Assembly: GCA_902537215.1 (NCBI GenBank)
Contig: CACBAM010000003.1
Location: 62,001 to 126,000, forward strand
Length of the DNA: 64,000 nucleotides
Reading direction: 5' to 3'
Source of the DNA: an uncultured Alphaproteobacteria bacterium
Lineage (GTDB): Bacteria; Pseudomonadota; Alphaproteobacteria; Rhodobacterales; Rhodobacteraceae
Shown: piece by piece, positions 57,056 through 64,000 of the stretch
Layout: each line of letters begins with the position of its first letter
Numbering within the stretch: position 1 is the stretch's first letter
Program-made: the position numbers and the translations under genes
The notes under the pieces: model-generated
Databases searched by the model: none
Told to the model about the DNA's origin: nothing
Seen by the model: the letters and a program-made list of their open reading frames with translations, nothing else

Positions 57056-58430
57056 ATCTTTCAGCTAACCTCCGCGATATAGAAAGAGCAAAAATATTGA
57101 GTAACAGGGTAAAGAAGAAAAGTCCTAGCCCTAGGCCAAAGGCTGACAAGGTTTTAATATCATCAAACTCTGTATCTCCAGTAAGGAGTGAAACAATTTG
57201 AACTGTGACGGTTGTTACGGACTCTAATGGATTGACTGTCAAATTTGCGCTTAATCCCGCGGCCATTACAACAATCATTGTCTCTCCGATAGCACGACTA
57301 ACGGCCAAGAGAACCGCACCGACCAAACCAGGAATAGCAGCGGGCAGTATAACGATGTAAATTGTTTCAGCTTTTGTGGCACCAAGTCCCATTGAACCGT
57401 CTCGCAAGCTTTGCGGAACAGCTCTAATAACGTCGTCGGATAAAGAGGAAATAAACGGAATAATCATTATACCCATTACAGCACCAGCTGCTATAGCTGA
57501 CTCAGATGAAACATCTAAACCCAGTGAAAAACCAATTTCCCGGAAAAATGGAGCGGCAGTCAAAGCAGCAAAATATCCATAAACCACAGTTGGAATACCA
57601 GCTAAAATTTCCAAAGTTGGTTTTACGAAATCTCGAATTTTAGGCGTAGCAAACTCCGCAAGATATATTGCAGAGAAAAGGCCAATTGGGATAGCCACAC
57701 ACATTGCTATGAAAGAAATTAGTAATGTACCTAATAGCACAGGTATCATGCCAAATGAACCTTCGGCAGCCACTTGATCTGTTCTTATAGCTACATTTGG
57801 AGCCCAATGAAGTCCGAATATAAAATCAAAAAAATTATATAAATTAAAAAATCTCAACGCTTCAAAAAATAGACTTAATATAATTGCTACCGTTGTAAAA
57901 ATAGCAATAACTGCTGAAGCGAAGAAAATATTAACTATAAATTTTTCAACCTGTTCCCTTGCGTTTGAGCCAGGTTTCTGTCTATAGGAAATAATCATTC
58001 CCAATAACGCAGCGCATAAAATAACCACTAATCCACGATAAAAGTGCAGTTGCTCGAAAGCAATTTTATAGTCCTTTGCGAGCATTATTATATTCTCTTC
58101 ACCAGTGGAAATTTTTCCATTTGAGACATTAATAACTTTTGCCAAAATAAGACTTACAAAAGATTCATTAAATGTGGGATTTAATTCTTGAATTTTATTA
58201 TAGAAAATTTGATCTATATAGTTTGGCCCACCGATTGTTAGAACCAATAATATTAGGAAAGAGGGTATGAAAGCCCAGAGGAAGGATTGTTGTCCATAGT
58301 GAGACGGAAGTGCTTTTGTACGATCGCTAAGTAATGCAGCTTTTCTAACTATACCGCTTTTTGCGTGATAATAAAAATATACAGATAACCCCAGAAGCAC
58401 AAAAAAAACGAAACTTAGAGGAAGGGTCAT
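57048..58430 (-). CDS. pstC: Phosphate ABC transporter permease PstC
   Basis: Partner permease of PstA, 460 residues, with an extended N-terminal half containing extra helices and a periplasmic loop (to about residue 220). The core has LLGTLLISFIAMCVAIPIGL, AEFATPKIRDFVKPTLEILA with GIPTVVYG, and the EAA-like loop SLRDGSMGLGATKAETIYIV. It lies 85 bp after pstS; a stable hairpin lies in that gap. Confidence 0.94.
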   Translation of the reverse strand: MTLPLSFVFFVLLGLSVYFYYHAKSGIVRKAALLSDRTKALPSHYGQQSFLWAFIPSFLILLVLTIGGPNYIDQIFYNKIQELNPTFNESFVSLILAKVINVSNGKISTGEENIIMLAKDYKIAFEQLHFYRGLVVILCAALLGMIISYRQKPGSNAREQVEKFIVNIFFASAVIAIFTTVAIILSLFFEALRFFNLYNFFDFIFGLHWAPNVAIRTDQVAAEGSFGMIPVLLGTLLISFIAMCVAIPIGLFSAIYLAEFATPKIRDFVKPTLEILAGIPTVVYGYFAALTAAPFFREIGFSLGLDVSSESAIAAGAVMGIMIIPFISSLSDDVIRAVPQSLRDGSMGLGATKAETIYIVILPAAIPGLVGAVLLAVSRAIGETMIVVMAAGLSANLTVNPLESVTTVTVQIVSLLTGDTEFDDIKTLSAFGLGLGLFFFTLLLNIFALSISRRLAERYD

Positions 58431-58462
58431 TGAAGTGAAAATCCTGTCTGGAGATTAACGTG

Positions 58463-58494
58463 CCATAAAGCCGATATGTTATCCGGCTTTATGG
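58463..58494 (-). promoter_or_regulatory. Stable stem-loop between pstS and pstC
   Basis: CCATAAAGCCG (58463-58473) and CGGCTTTATGG (58484-58494) form a perfect 11-bp stem with a 10-base loop. No T run follows on the minus strand, so it is unlike a classic intrinsic terminator. In the pstS-pstC gap such hairpins commonly protect the pstS mRNA 3' end and lower expression of the downstream permease genes. Confidence 0.7.
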
Positions 58495-58515
58495 TCTAAG
58501 TAAATGGCTAAAAAA

Positions 58516-59481
58516 CTATGGCTTTGGAATAAGGCCAGCAGCTTCTAAGGGGCTACCGCTCACTGCTAAGCTCATAAAATAGTCAGAAAACTCTTGAAGT
58601 CCTGGAACTACCCCAACGTGTTCTTTTTTAACATAAAAGAATAGTGGCCGAGAAACTTTGTACGAACTATCAGCAATTGTACCCATTGATGGAGCTACAC
58701 CGTTTATGACAGAACCCTGAACCTTATCTTTATTTTGGTCAAGAAATGAATATCCGAAAATACCAAATCGATCCTGATTTGCAGCAAGCTTTTCTATAAT
58801 CAGGTTGTCATTTTCTCCTGCCTCGGTAACAGCACCGTCTTCTCTTAGTGCAGAACAAAGGGCCTTGTACCCGTCATCACCTTTTTTAGGCATTTTATAA
58901 ACCTTCTTGCAAGTATCGTGCATGACCAACTCTACGAAAGCATCTCGTGTGCCGGAAGATGGTGGAGGAGCCAAAACGTCTATTTTAACACTCGGCAAGG
59001 ACGGATTAATGTCGCTCCATCTCTTATATCCATTATCGACCATTTTACCGTTGGACATAATTTTTGCAGATACTGCCTTAAATATTTCTTCCTTAGTTAA
59101 AGAATACTTCTGTGCCTTATTGCTGTTTGAGAAAGTTATTCCATCAAAGCCGATCATATACTCAACCGGCGTTATACCGTTTGCAGTACAAGTCTCTTTT
59201 TCGCTTGATTTCATTGCCCTACTTGCATTGGTTACGTCTGGATGATCAAGACCGATCCCTGCACAAAATAGTTTCGCGCCTCCACCGGTACCCGTTGATT
59301 CTATAACTGGGGCTTTAAAGTCAGTGTTTTTCGCAAAACGCTCTGCAACGATGGTTGAAAATGGGAATACAGTTGAGGATCCAACGATCGATATTTGATC
59401 GCCTTCCCTAGCCATCAGCGAGCCAGTGCTTAAGACTGCCCCTACAACTGCAGCAGTAAAAATTTTTAAAATATTGTTCAT
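58516..59481 (-). CDS. pstS: Phosphate-binding periplasmic protein PstS
   Basis: High-affinity phosphate receptor, 321 residues from ATG 59481, which follows AAAGGAG by 9 bases; a TTG at 59490 is in frame but upstream of the better spacing. Residues 1-25 are a signal peptide cleaved near LMAREG. Phosphate-contact segments are IVGSSTVFPFSTIVAERFA near residue 31, ESTGTGGG near residue 62 and PPPSSGTRDAFVELVM near residue 174. A PhoB-like direct repeat lies 47-79 bp upstream. Confidence 0.96.
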   Translation of the reverse strand: MNNILKIFTAAVVGAVLSTGSLMAREGDQISIVGSSTVFPFSTIVAERFAKNTDFKAPVIESTGTGGGAKLFCAGIGLDHPDVTNASRAMKSSEKETCTANGITPVEYMIGFDGITFSNSNKAQKYSLTKEEIFKAVSAKIMSNGKMVDNGYKRWSDINPSLPSVKIDVLAPPPSSGTRDAFVELVMHDTCKKVYKMPKKGDDGYKALCSALREDGAVTEAGENDNLIIEKLAANQDRFGIFGYSFLDQNKDKVQGSVINGVAPSMGTIADSSYKVSRPLFFYVKKEHVGVVPGLQEFSDYFMSLAVSGSPLEAAGLIPKP

Positions 59482-59527
59482 TATTGACAACTCCTTTGTT
59501 AACTCAAAAGTCTAATTACATCGAACA

Positions 59528-59560
59528 ATGTCACTAGATCCTCACTTAAATGTGTCAAAA
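59528..59560. promoter_or_regulatory. Possible PhoB box upstream of pstS
   Basis: Three consecutive 11-base units on the plus strand read ATGTCACTAGA, TCCTCACTTAA and ATGTGTCAAAA. The repeat period and the TGTCA/CTCAC cores resemble the PhoB box (CTGTCAYAWAW repeats). The match is imperfect, and the repeats read opposite to the direction of pstS, so this is tentative. Confidence 0.35.
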
Positions 59561-59623
59561 ATATTAAAATTTTATGAATAAATAAGATATTGAAAACATA
59601 AATTTTTTTTTTAAATTTTTAAT

Positions 59624-60916
59624 TCATTTTATTTTTTTTTGTTTACCCAAATTCCCTTTTGGTAGCCAAGCAGTAAATTGACTGCCTTTGTCAAGTTTGG
59701 AGTCAATCTGGAGTTTTCCGCGGTGTCTGATTAAAATATGCTTCACTATCGCCAATCCTAAACCAGTACCCTCTTTTTCAGCTTCAGAATTTGTGTTAGC
59801 TCTATAAAATCTCTCCGTAAGTCTAGGTAAATGTTCCGCAGAAATTCCACGCCCGTTATCCTCAATCACTATTCCAACCATACCTTTGTGTTTTTCTTTG
59901 GACAGAAAAATTTTTACTTCACATTCAGATCCTGAGTATTTAATAGCATTCTCTATTAAGTTTGAGAATAGTTGTCGCAATTGATCAACTTCCCCCATTA
60001 TTGGCATCATTTTTTTAGAAATATTATTAACTAGTTTAACATTATTGTCTTGTGCGTATTGTTGTAAGCTCTGCGTTAAATCACTGATAAGTTCACTTAA
60101 TGAGCAGACAGACGTAATAGGTTTAGTCTCTAGTATTTCCAATTTGGAAAGAGACATCAAATCTTTAATTAAAAGTTCCATTTTACCAGCCTGTTTGGCC
60201 ATAAGATTTAAGAAAAGATCCTTTGCCTTCGGATCATTTTTTGCGGGCCCTTGCAATGTTTCGATAAAGCCTGTGATCGACGCTAATGGAGTTCTAAGCT
60301 CATGACTAGCGTTTGCAACAAAATCCGTCCGCATTTTTTCGGCTCTTATATGAGTTGAGTCATCTGTTAGTTGGATAAAAATGTCATTGAAATTGTTTGA
60401 TATTTTATTTGATGATATGAAAAAAATATTTGCACTAAATTGACGAAATTGTGGGCTTTGAACTTCAAAAGACAGCTTTACCTGCTTATCTTTTTTTATT
60501 GCATTCTCAACAGCAGCTAAAAAAATAGGCGACCTGAAAACGTTCGAAATATGGGAGCCAGCATGAAAATCAGGGACTATTCCTTTAGCCTCTGAATTTA
60601 TGAATGTTATTCTACCATTTCTGTCGATCAAAATATAGGGTGAAGGAAGAATGTTCAATAATCCTTTAATTACCCTGTAAGTGATCTTGGCATTATACGT
60701 ATCTTGAATCTCTTCCTTGATAGCTTCCTGTTTCAATGCGTTAACATGGTGCTTTTCGCCTATTTGGCTAGACTTTAAATACATAAAAAATATTATCGAG
60801 CACATGAGAACCGTTGCAGGGAAAACCCAGATTGGATATCCTAAGCTCGCAAAAACCATTGTTAAACCAATTAGAATAGTAGAAAAAATGATATAATCTT
60901 TACGATTGTCTTTCAT
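59624..60916 (-). CDS. phoR: Phosphate regulon sensor histidine kinase PhoR
   Basis: Membrane histidine kinase of 430 residues. Two N-terminal transmembrane helices (about residues 8-48) have almost no periplasmic loop, as in PhoR; then a PAS-like region (about residues 85-185). The phospho-His is in ASHELRTPLASITGF near residue 205; ATP-binding boxes are NLIENAIKYSG (N), VIEDNGRGIS (G1) and GTGLGLAIVKHIL (G2). It senses Pst status through PhoU. It is upstream of pstS, with 60 bp from arsJ, and oriented the same way. Confidence 0.94.
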   Translation of the reverse strand: MKDNRKDYIIFSTILIGLTMVFASLGYPIWVFPATVLMCSIIFFMYLKSSQIGEKHHVNALKQEAIKEEIQDTYNAKITYRVIKGLLNILPSPYILIDRNGRITFINSEAKGIVPDFHAGSHISNVFRSPIFLAAVENAIKKDKQVKLSFEVQSPQFRQFSANIFFISSNKISNNFNDIFIQLTDDSTHIRAEKMRTDFVANASHELRTPLASITGFIETLQGPAKNDPKAKDLFLNLMAKQAGKMELLIKDLMSLSKLEILETKPITSVCSLSELISDLTQSLQQYAQDNNVKLVNNISKKMMPIMGEVDQLRQLFSNLIENAIKYSGSECEVKIFLSKEKHKGMVGIVIEDNGRGISAEHLPRLTERFYRANTNSEAEKEGTGLGLAIVKHILIRHRGKLQIDSKLDKGSQFTAWLPKGNLGKQKKIK

Positions 60917-60976
60917 CTTAAAACCAACTCAGAACGTAAATTGTAGCTTACAGTGATTCATTTTTAAATCCAGATA

Positions 60977-62227
60977 TCAAGTTTTTTTTGCCAAAATTGC
61001 AATAAAATAACTGGAACAAACTAAAAAGACCGTCGTAAAGAATAAGCAAAGGCTAAGCCCGCCCAACTGATAGCTAACTCCAGATAATAGTGTTCCAAAA
61101 AAGCGACCCACTGCGTTAGCTGAATAGTAAAAACCAACATCTTCGGATGCATTTTTTTTACTTGTTAACTTTAATATCAAATAAGAATGGATGCTTGAAT
61201 TAATTGCAAAAAAACCTCCAAATATAAAAAGTAAAGTGATTATTATTACAATCAGCGTCACTGACAGAGTGTTATCAAAAACAAAAGTTAACAAAGTTAA
61301 AAATAAGGTAGGGAAAATTACAATAATGGACCAGCGAAAAGCACTAGATTCTATATTTAAATCAGTTTTTCTTTGAATAATTGCTGGCACTTGAGATTGT
61401 ACGAAGCCATAAAAAATGACCCATAGAGCCATGAAGCTACCTACCAAAAGGAAAACAACTTTACCGTTTGATCCCGTAACAAACATAGTTGAAAACACTT
61501 CCAATAAAAACAAAGGAATTCCAATTACGAACCAAATGTCTCGTGCACCAAACAAGAAAATTCTCGACAAAGAAAGATAATTTATACTGGAAATGTCAGA
61601 AAAAAACTTTCCTTCTGATTGTACTCTATTTGATTTTGTATTTAATTCAGGCGTTTTTAACACTGGGTTCAACGCAATCATTAGAGCTATAAACAAAATG
61701 AAGGCAAGAATATATAAAGAGATTGAGAAGGGATGAATGGTAATCAAAAAAGCACCAACAAAAAAACCTAACCCTTTAACAGTATTTTTGGATCCTGTGA
61801 GCCAACTGACGTTCCTAAAAAGCTTCCCTTTAATATTTTCATTGCTTAGAAACTTTACGGCTGTCTTACTTCCTATTTTAGTCAAATCTTTAGCGACACC
61901 ACAGAGACCTTGAAAAAAGATAAGGCAAAAAATCATAAACCATTCTGGGCTATTAATCGAAAGAAGGCCAAGTGATGTTAGGCTTAATACCTGCAGGCTA
62001 GTACCAGCTATCAAGAGGGTGGATAATCCAAAGCGACGACCAAAAATGCCAGCCATAAAATTTGTAATAACACCCATAAATTCGTAGAGTAGAAATATAT
62101 AAGCGAGAGTAAAAGGAGAATAGCCTTTATCATGAAAATGCATTAGCACTAACATTCGTAAAGCACCATCGGTCAGCATCAAAAACCAATAAATAATCGA
62201 TACATTTATAAATGGATTGAATATCAA
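60977..62227 (-). CDS. arsJ: Organoarsenical efflux MFS transporter ArsJ
   Basis: A 416-residue MFS protein with about 12 helices, directly downstream (12 bp) of a dedicated GAPDH gene. The N-terminal half contains NFMAGIFGRRFGLSTLLIAG (MFS loop 2-3) and the distinctive GLCGVAKDLTKIGSKTAVKF segment typical of ArsJ. Established for this pair: the GAPDH forms 1-arseno-3-phosphoglycerate from arsenate and ArsJ exports it. No arsR was seen, so control may come from the phosphate regulon. Confidence 0.88.
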   Translation of the reverse strand: MIFNPFINVSIIYWFLMLTDGALRMLVLMHFHDKGYSPFTLAYIFLLYEFMGVITNFMAGIFGRRFGLSTLLIAGTSLQVLSLTSLGLLSINSPEWFMIFCLIFFQGLCGVAKDLTKIGSKTAVKFLSNENIKGKLFRNVSWLTGSKNTVKGLGFFVGAFLITIHPFSISLYILAFILFIALMIALNPVLKTPELNTKSNRVQSEGKFFSDISSINYLSLSRIFLFGARDIWFVIGIPLFLLEVFSTMFVTGSNGKVVFLLVGSFMALWVIFYGFVQSQVPAIIQRKTDLNIESSAFRWSIIVIFPTLFLTLLTFVFDNTLSVTLIVIIITLLFIFGGFFAINSSIHSYLILKLTSKKNASEDVGFYYSANAVGRFFGTLLSGVSYQLGGLSLCLFFTTVFLVCSSYFIAILAKKT

Positions 62228-62239
62228 CAGGAGGAAAGC

Positions 62240-63244
62240 CTAGTCTCGGATTAATTTAGATAAGATGTCAACCATTCTACAGGCGTATCCCCATTCATTA
62301 TCATACCAGGCATATATCTTAAGCTGGGTTTTATTTACGACCATAGTTGAAAGAGAGTCGATAATTGCTGAGTGGGGATTATTAACATAATCAGATGACA
62401 CCAAGGGTTTTTCTTCATAAGATAAGATATCTCTCAAATAGGTATTTGAAGCTTCGTTAAAAAGTTGATTAATCTTATCAACTTCTACATTCTGTTTCAT
62501 CTCAAAAACACAATCAGTCAATGATGCGTTCAAGAGAGGAACTCTTACAGCATGACCATTCAGCCTTCCTTTAAGCTCTGGATAAATTAATGAAATTGCC
62601 CTAGCTGAGCCCGTGGTCGTGGGGATTAATGAGTTAATTCCGGATCTCGATCGCCTTAAATTATTTTTTGGAGCATCAACAATAGTTTGAGAGTTTGTAA
62701 TGTTATGGATAGTTGTAATTGACCCATGCTTTATTCCAATATTTTCTTCGAGAACTTTTACAATAGGCGCGAGGCAATTAGTGGTACAGCTTGCGGCTGT
62801 AAATATTTTATAAGCACTAGTGTCTATGGATTGATGATTTATTCCATAAACAATATTCTGGACATTGGATGATTCTATAGGGGCAGAAATTAATACGTAT
62901 GATGCCTTTCTTTCGAAGTATGGCTCAAGTAATTTTTCTGATTTATTCACGCCAGTGCAATCTACTACCAGAAACTTTTCAGATTTAGGAAAACTAATAC
63001 TCTCTATAGACCCCTCTGTCATCACAGCTATAGAATGATCTTTGTAATTAAGACAACCATTTTCAAAACAAAGGTCATCACCCCAAGTCCCATGAACGGT
63101 GTCATATCTTAAAAAATACTCTTGGTCAGAAGCAGACCCTGCTTTCTCATTCACCATTAAAATATTTTTATGGAGGTTCTCATCGCATAGTCTTCTAAAG
63201 ACAAGCTTCCCAATTCTTCCTAACCCGTTAATAATTATTTTCAT
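62240..63244 (-). CDS. Glyceraldehyde-3-phosphate dehydrogenase of the ArsJ type
   Basis: A 334-residue NAD-dependent GAPDH. NGLGRIGKLVFRRL at the N terminus binds NAD; the active-site Cys is in AASCTTNCLAPIVKVL near residue 152; RRSRSGINSLIPTTTGSARA and the C-terminal WYDNEWGYACRMVD are conserved. The immediate arsJ neighbour suggests that it works with arsenate instead of, or besides, phosphate. Whether the genome has another GAPDH for glycolysis cannot be seen here. First gene of the minus-strand run toward phoB. TGTCATAAT at 63282-63274 could be a single PhoB half-site. Confidence 0.93.
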   Translation of the reverse strand: MKIIINGLGRIGKLVFRRLCDENLHKNILMVNEKAGSASDQEYFLRYDTVHGTWGDDLCFENGCLNYKDHSIAVMTEGSIESISFPKSEKFLVVDCTGVNKSEKLLEPYFERKASYVLISAPIESSNVQNIVYGINHQSIDTSAYKIFTAASCTTNCLAPIVKVLEENIGIKHGSITTIHNITNSQTIVDAPKNNLRRSRSGINSLIPTTTGSARAISLIYPELKGRLNGHAVRVPLLNASLTDCVFEMKQNVEVDKINQLFNEASNTYLRDILSYEEKPLVSSDYVNNPHSAIIDSLSTMVVNKTQLKIYAWYDNEWGYACRMVDILSKLIRD

Positions 63245-63347
63245 AATAGACCTCGGATAGACGTTACAAAAAAATTATGACAAAAATATGTAAGAAAATA
63301 CAATTAATTGTCTATAGTTGAGGATAGAAAAATCACGGATTAAAAAA

Positions 63348-64000
63348 ATGGAAAAGTTAAAAAAATTTTTTATTAATGGGACGTGGGTAAACCCAAGATC
63401 AGACGAAACAATGGCTGTGATAAGCCCATCGGATTTAAGACAAATCGGGACTGTGTCACTAGGAAATGAACAGGATGTCAATGATGCAGTTCAGTCGGCG
63501 AAAAAAGCATTTACAAGCTTTTCCAAAACGAAAAAGAAAGAAAGAATAGATCTCTTGAAGGATCTCAAGAGAATAACAGAGAGAAGGTTCGAAGATTTAG
63601 CCCAGGCCATGCGCGAAGAGATGGGTGCACCTATATCAATGGCACGATCTGCCCAAGCGGATGCAGCTGTAGGGCACTTGGAATCATTTATTGGTGCGCT
63701 GGCAGAGCTTAAGGAAAGAACACTTTTGGATAGTGGGGATATTCTTTTAAAAGAACCGGTAGGGATTTGTGGACTGATAACACCTTGGAACTGGCCTGTA
63801 AATCAAATCGCACTGAAGGTTATACCAGCTTTAGCAACTGGCTGTACCTGTATCTTGAAACCGTCAGAGTACACACCCTTATCTGCGATGGTTTATACCG
63901 AAATCATTGAGGAGGCCGGCTACCCAGCCGGTGTTTTTAATTTGGTTAACGGTGTCGGAGATACGGTGGGAAGGGTAATGTCAAAGCATCCAGAAATAGA
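63348..64000 (+). CDS. NAD(P)-dependent aldehyde dehydrogenase (partial, 3' end missing)
   Basis: 217 codons of an aldehyde dehydrogenase that runs off the right edge. It starts MEKLKKFFINGTWVNPRSDE at ATG 63348. The segment GICGLITPWNWPVNQIALKV (about residues 139-158), with the conserved Asn-Trp, KPSEYTP with the NAD-binding Lys and Ser, and GYPAGVFNLVNGVGDTVG are typical of the family. The catalytic Cys lies beyond the window. Substrate unknown. It is divergent from the GAPDH with about 100 bp between. Confidence 0.93.
   Translation, partial: MEKLKKFFINGTWVNPRSDETMAVISPSDLRQIGTVSLGNEQDVNDAVQSAKKAFTSFSKTKKKERIDLLKDLKRITERRFEDLAQAMREEMGAPISMARSAQADAAVGHLESFIGALAELKERTLLDSGDILLKEPVGICGLITPWNWPVNQIALKVIPALATGCTCILKPSEYTPLSAMVYTEIIEEAGYPAGVFNLVNGVGDTVGRVMSKHPEI

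Noticed and set aside
59575-59640. A/T-rich tract after phoR as an intrinsic terminator
   Set aside because: There are long A and T runs but no GC stem.
63275-63481. Minus-strand ORF of 68 codons before the GAPDH gene
   Set aside because: It lies over the start of the aldehyde dehydrogenase, which has clear homology; the frame is a shadow.
1-64000. tRNA, rRNA, CRISPR arrays, insertion sequences, prophage or defence islands
   Set aside because: Scanned by eye on both strands; no T-loop-like consensus with flanking stems, no spaced repeats and no transposase, integrase or phage-like proteins were seen. A covariance-model search was not possible.

Overview
The window is a compact, AT-rich stretch of chromosome from an alphaproteobacterium. 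It has no tRNA, rRNA, CRISPR array, insertion sequence or prophage that I could see. Gene order points to Rhodobacterales or a close, streamlined marine relative. This is inference from synteny: gltB/uppP/NDUFA9-like; parB-parA-rsmG-mnmG-mnmE-rho-hemE next to aroE-coaE-dnaQ-secB; DUF1674/rsmB/heparinase/purH; Trm112-LON-thioredoxin; tsaD/hemC-hemD-mitofilin-hemY.

Layout. 1-5.1 kb: 5' tip of gltB, uppP, an NDUFA9-like dehydrogenase, RNase D, the Lpt lipopolysaccharide export genes (lptC, lptA, lptB) and ptsN. 5.3-15.3 kb: cysQ, dnaK-dnaJ behind a near-ideal heat-shock promoter, mutS, grpE, rph-rdgB-hemW. 15.3-23.2 kb: partition and tRNA-modification genes on the minus strand (parB, parA, rsmG, mnmG, mnmE, rho, hemE) with two parS sites. 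23.2-23.5 kb: an intergenic region that is the best oriC candidate; transcription diverges from it. 23.5-34.7 kb: aroE-coaE-dnaQ, secB, Tim44-like, a frameshifted smr, then the minus-strand block rimP-nusA-ylxR-infB-hslV-hslU and a 59-residue DUF1674 gene. 34.8-51.5 kb: rsmB-heparinase-purH, Trm112/LON/CnoX, HD hydrolase, ahcY, tsaD, hemC-hemD-mitofilin-hemY and several accessory genes. 51.8-63.2 kb: a phosphate-stress island with plcP-agt (phospholipid-to-glycolipid remodelling) converging on a minus-strand run of GAPDH, arsJ, phoR, pstS, pstC, pstA, pstB, phoU, phoB. The window ends inside an aldehyde dehydrogenase gene.

How it fits together. The phosphate island combines high-affinity uptake (Pst), its two-component control (PhoR/PhoB/PhoU), membrane lipid replacement (PlcP/Agt) and an arsenate route (GAPDH plus ArsJ). 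The last makes sense beside Pst because arsenate enters through phosphate transporters. The 15-24 kb region looks like the replication and segregation centre of the chromosome.

Most notable observations. (1) parA and hemD have no ATG, GTG or TTG from which the conserved N terminus could be translated; each has an ATT codon at the right place behind a good Shine-Dalgarno sequence. (2) smr is split by a one-base frameshift at a run of ten A. (3) Four convergent gene pairs share a four-base stop-stop overlap. (4) An 11-bp hairpin lies between pstS and pstC. (5) A terminator-like hairpin lies directly before the rimP ribosome binding site. I found no clear sign of a wholly new defence, secretion or biosynthetic system; most of the window is core metabolism and information processing.
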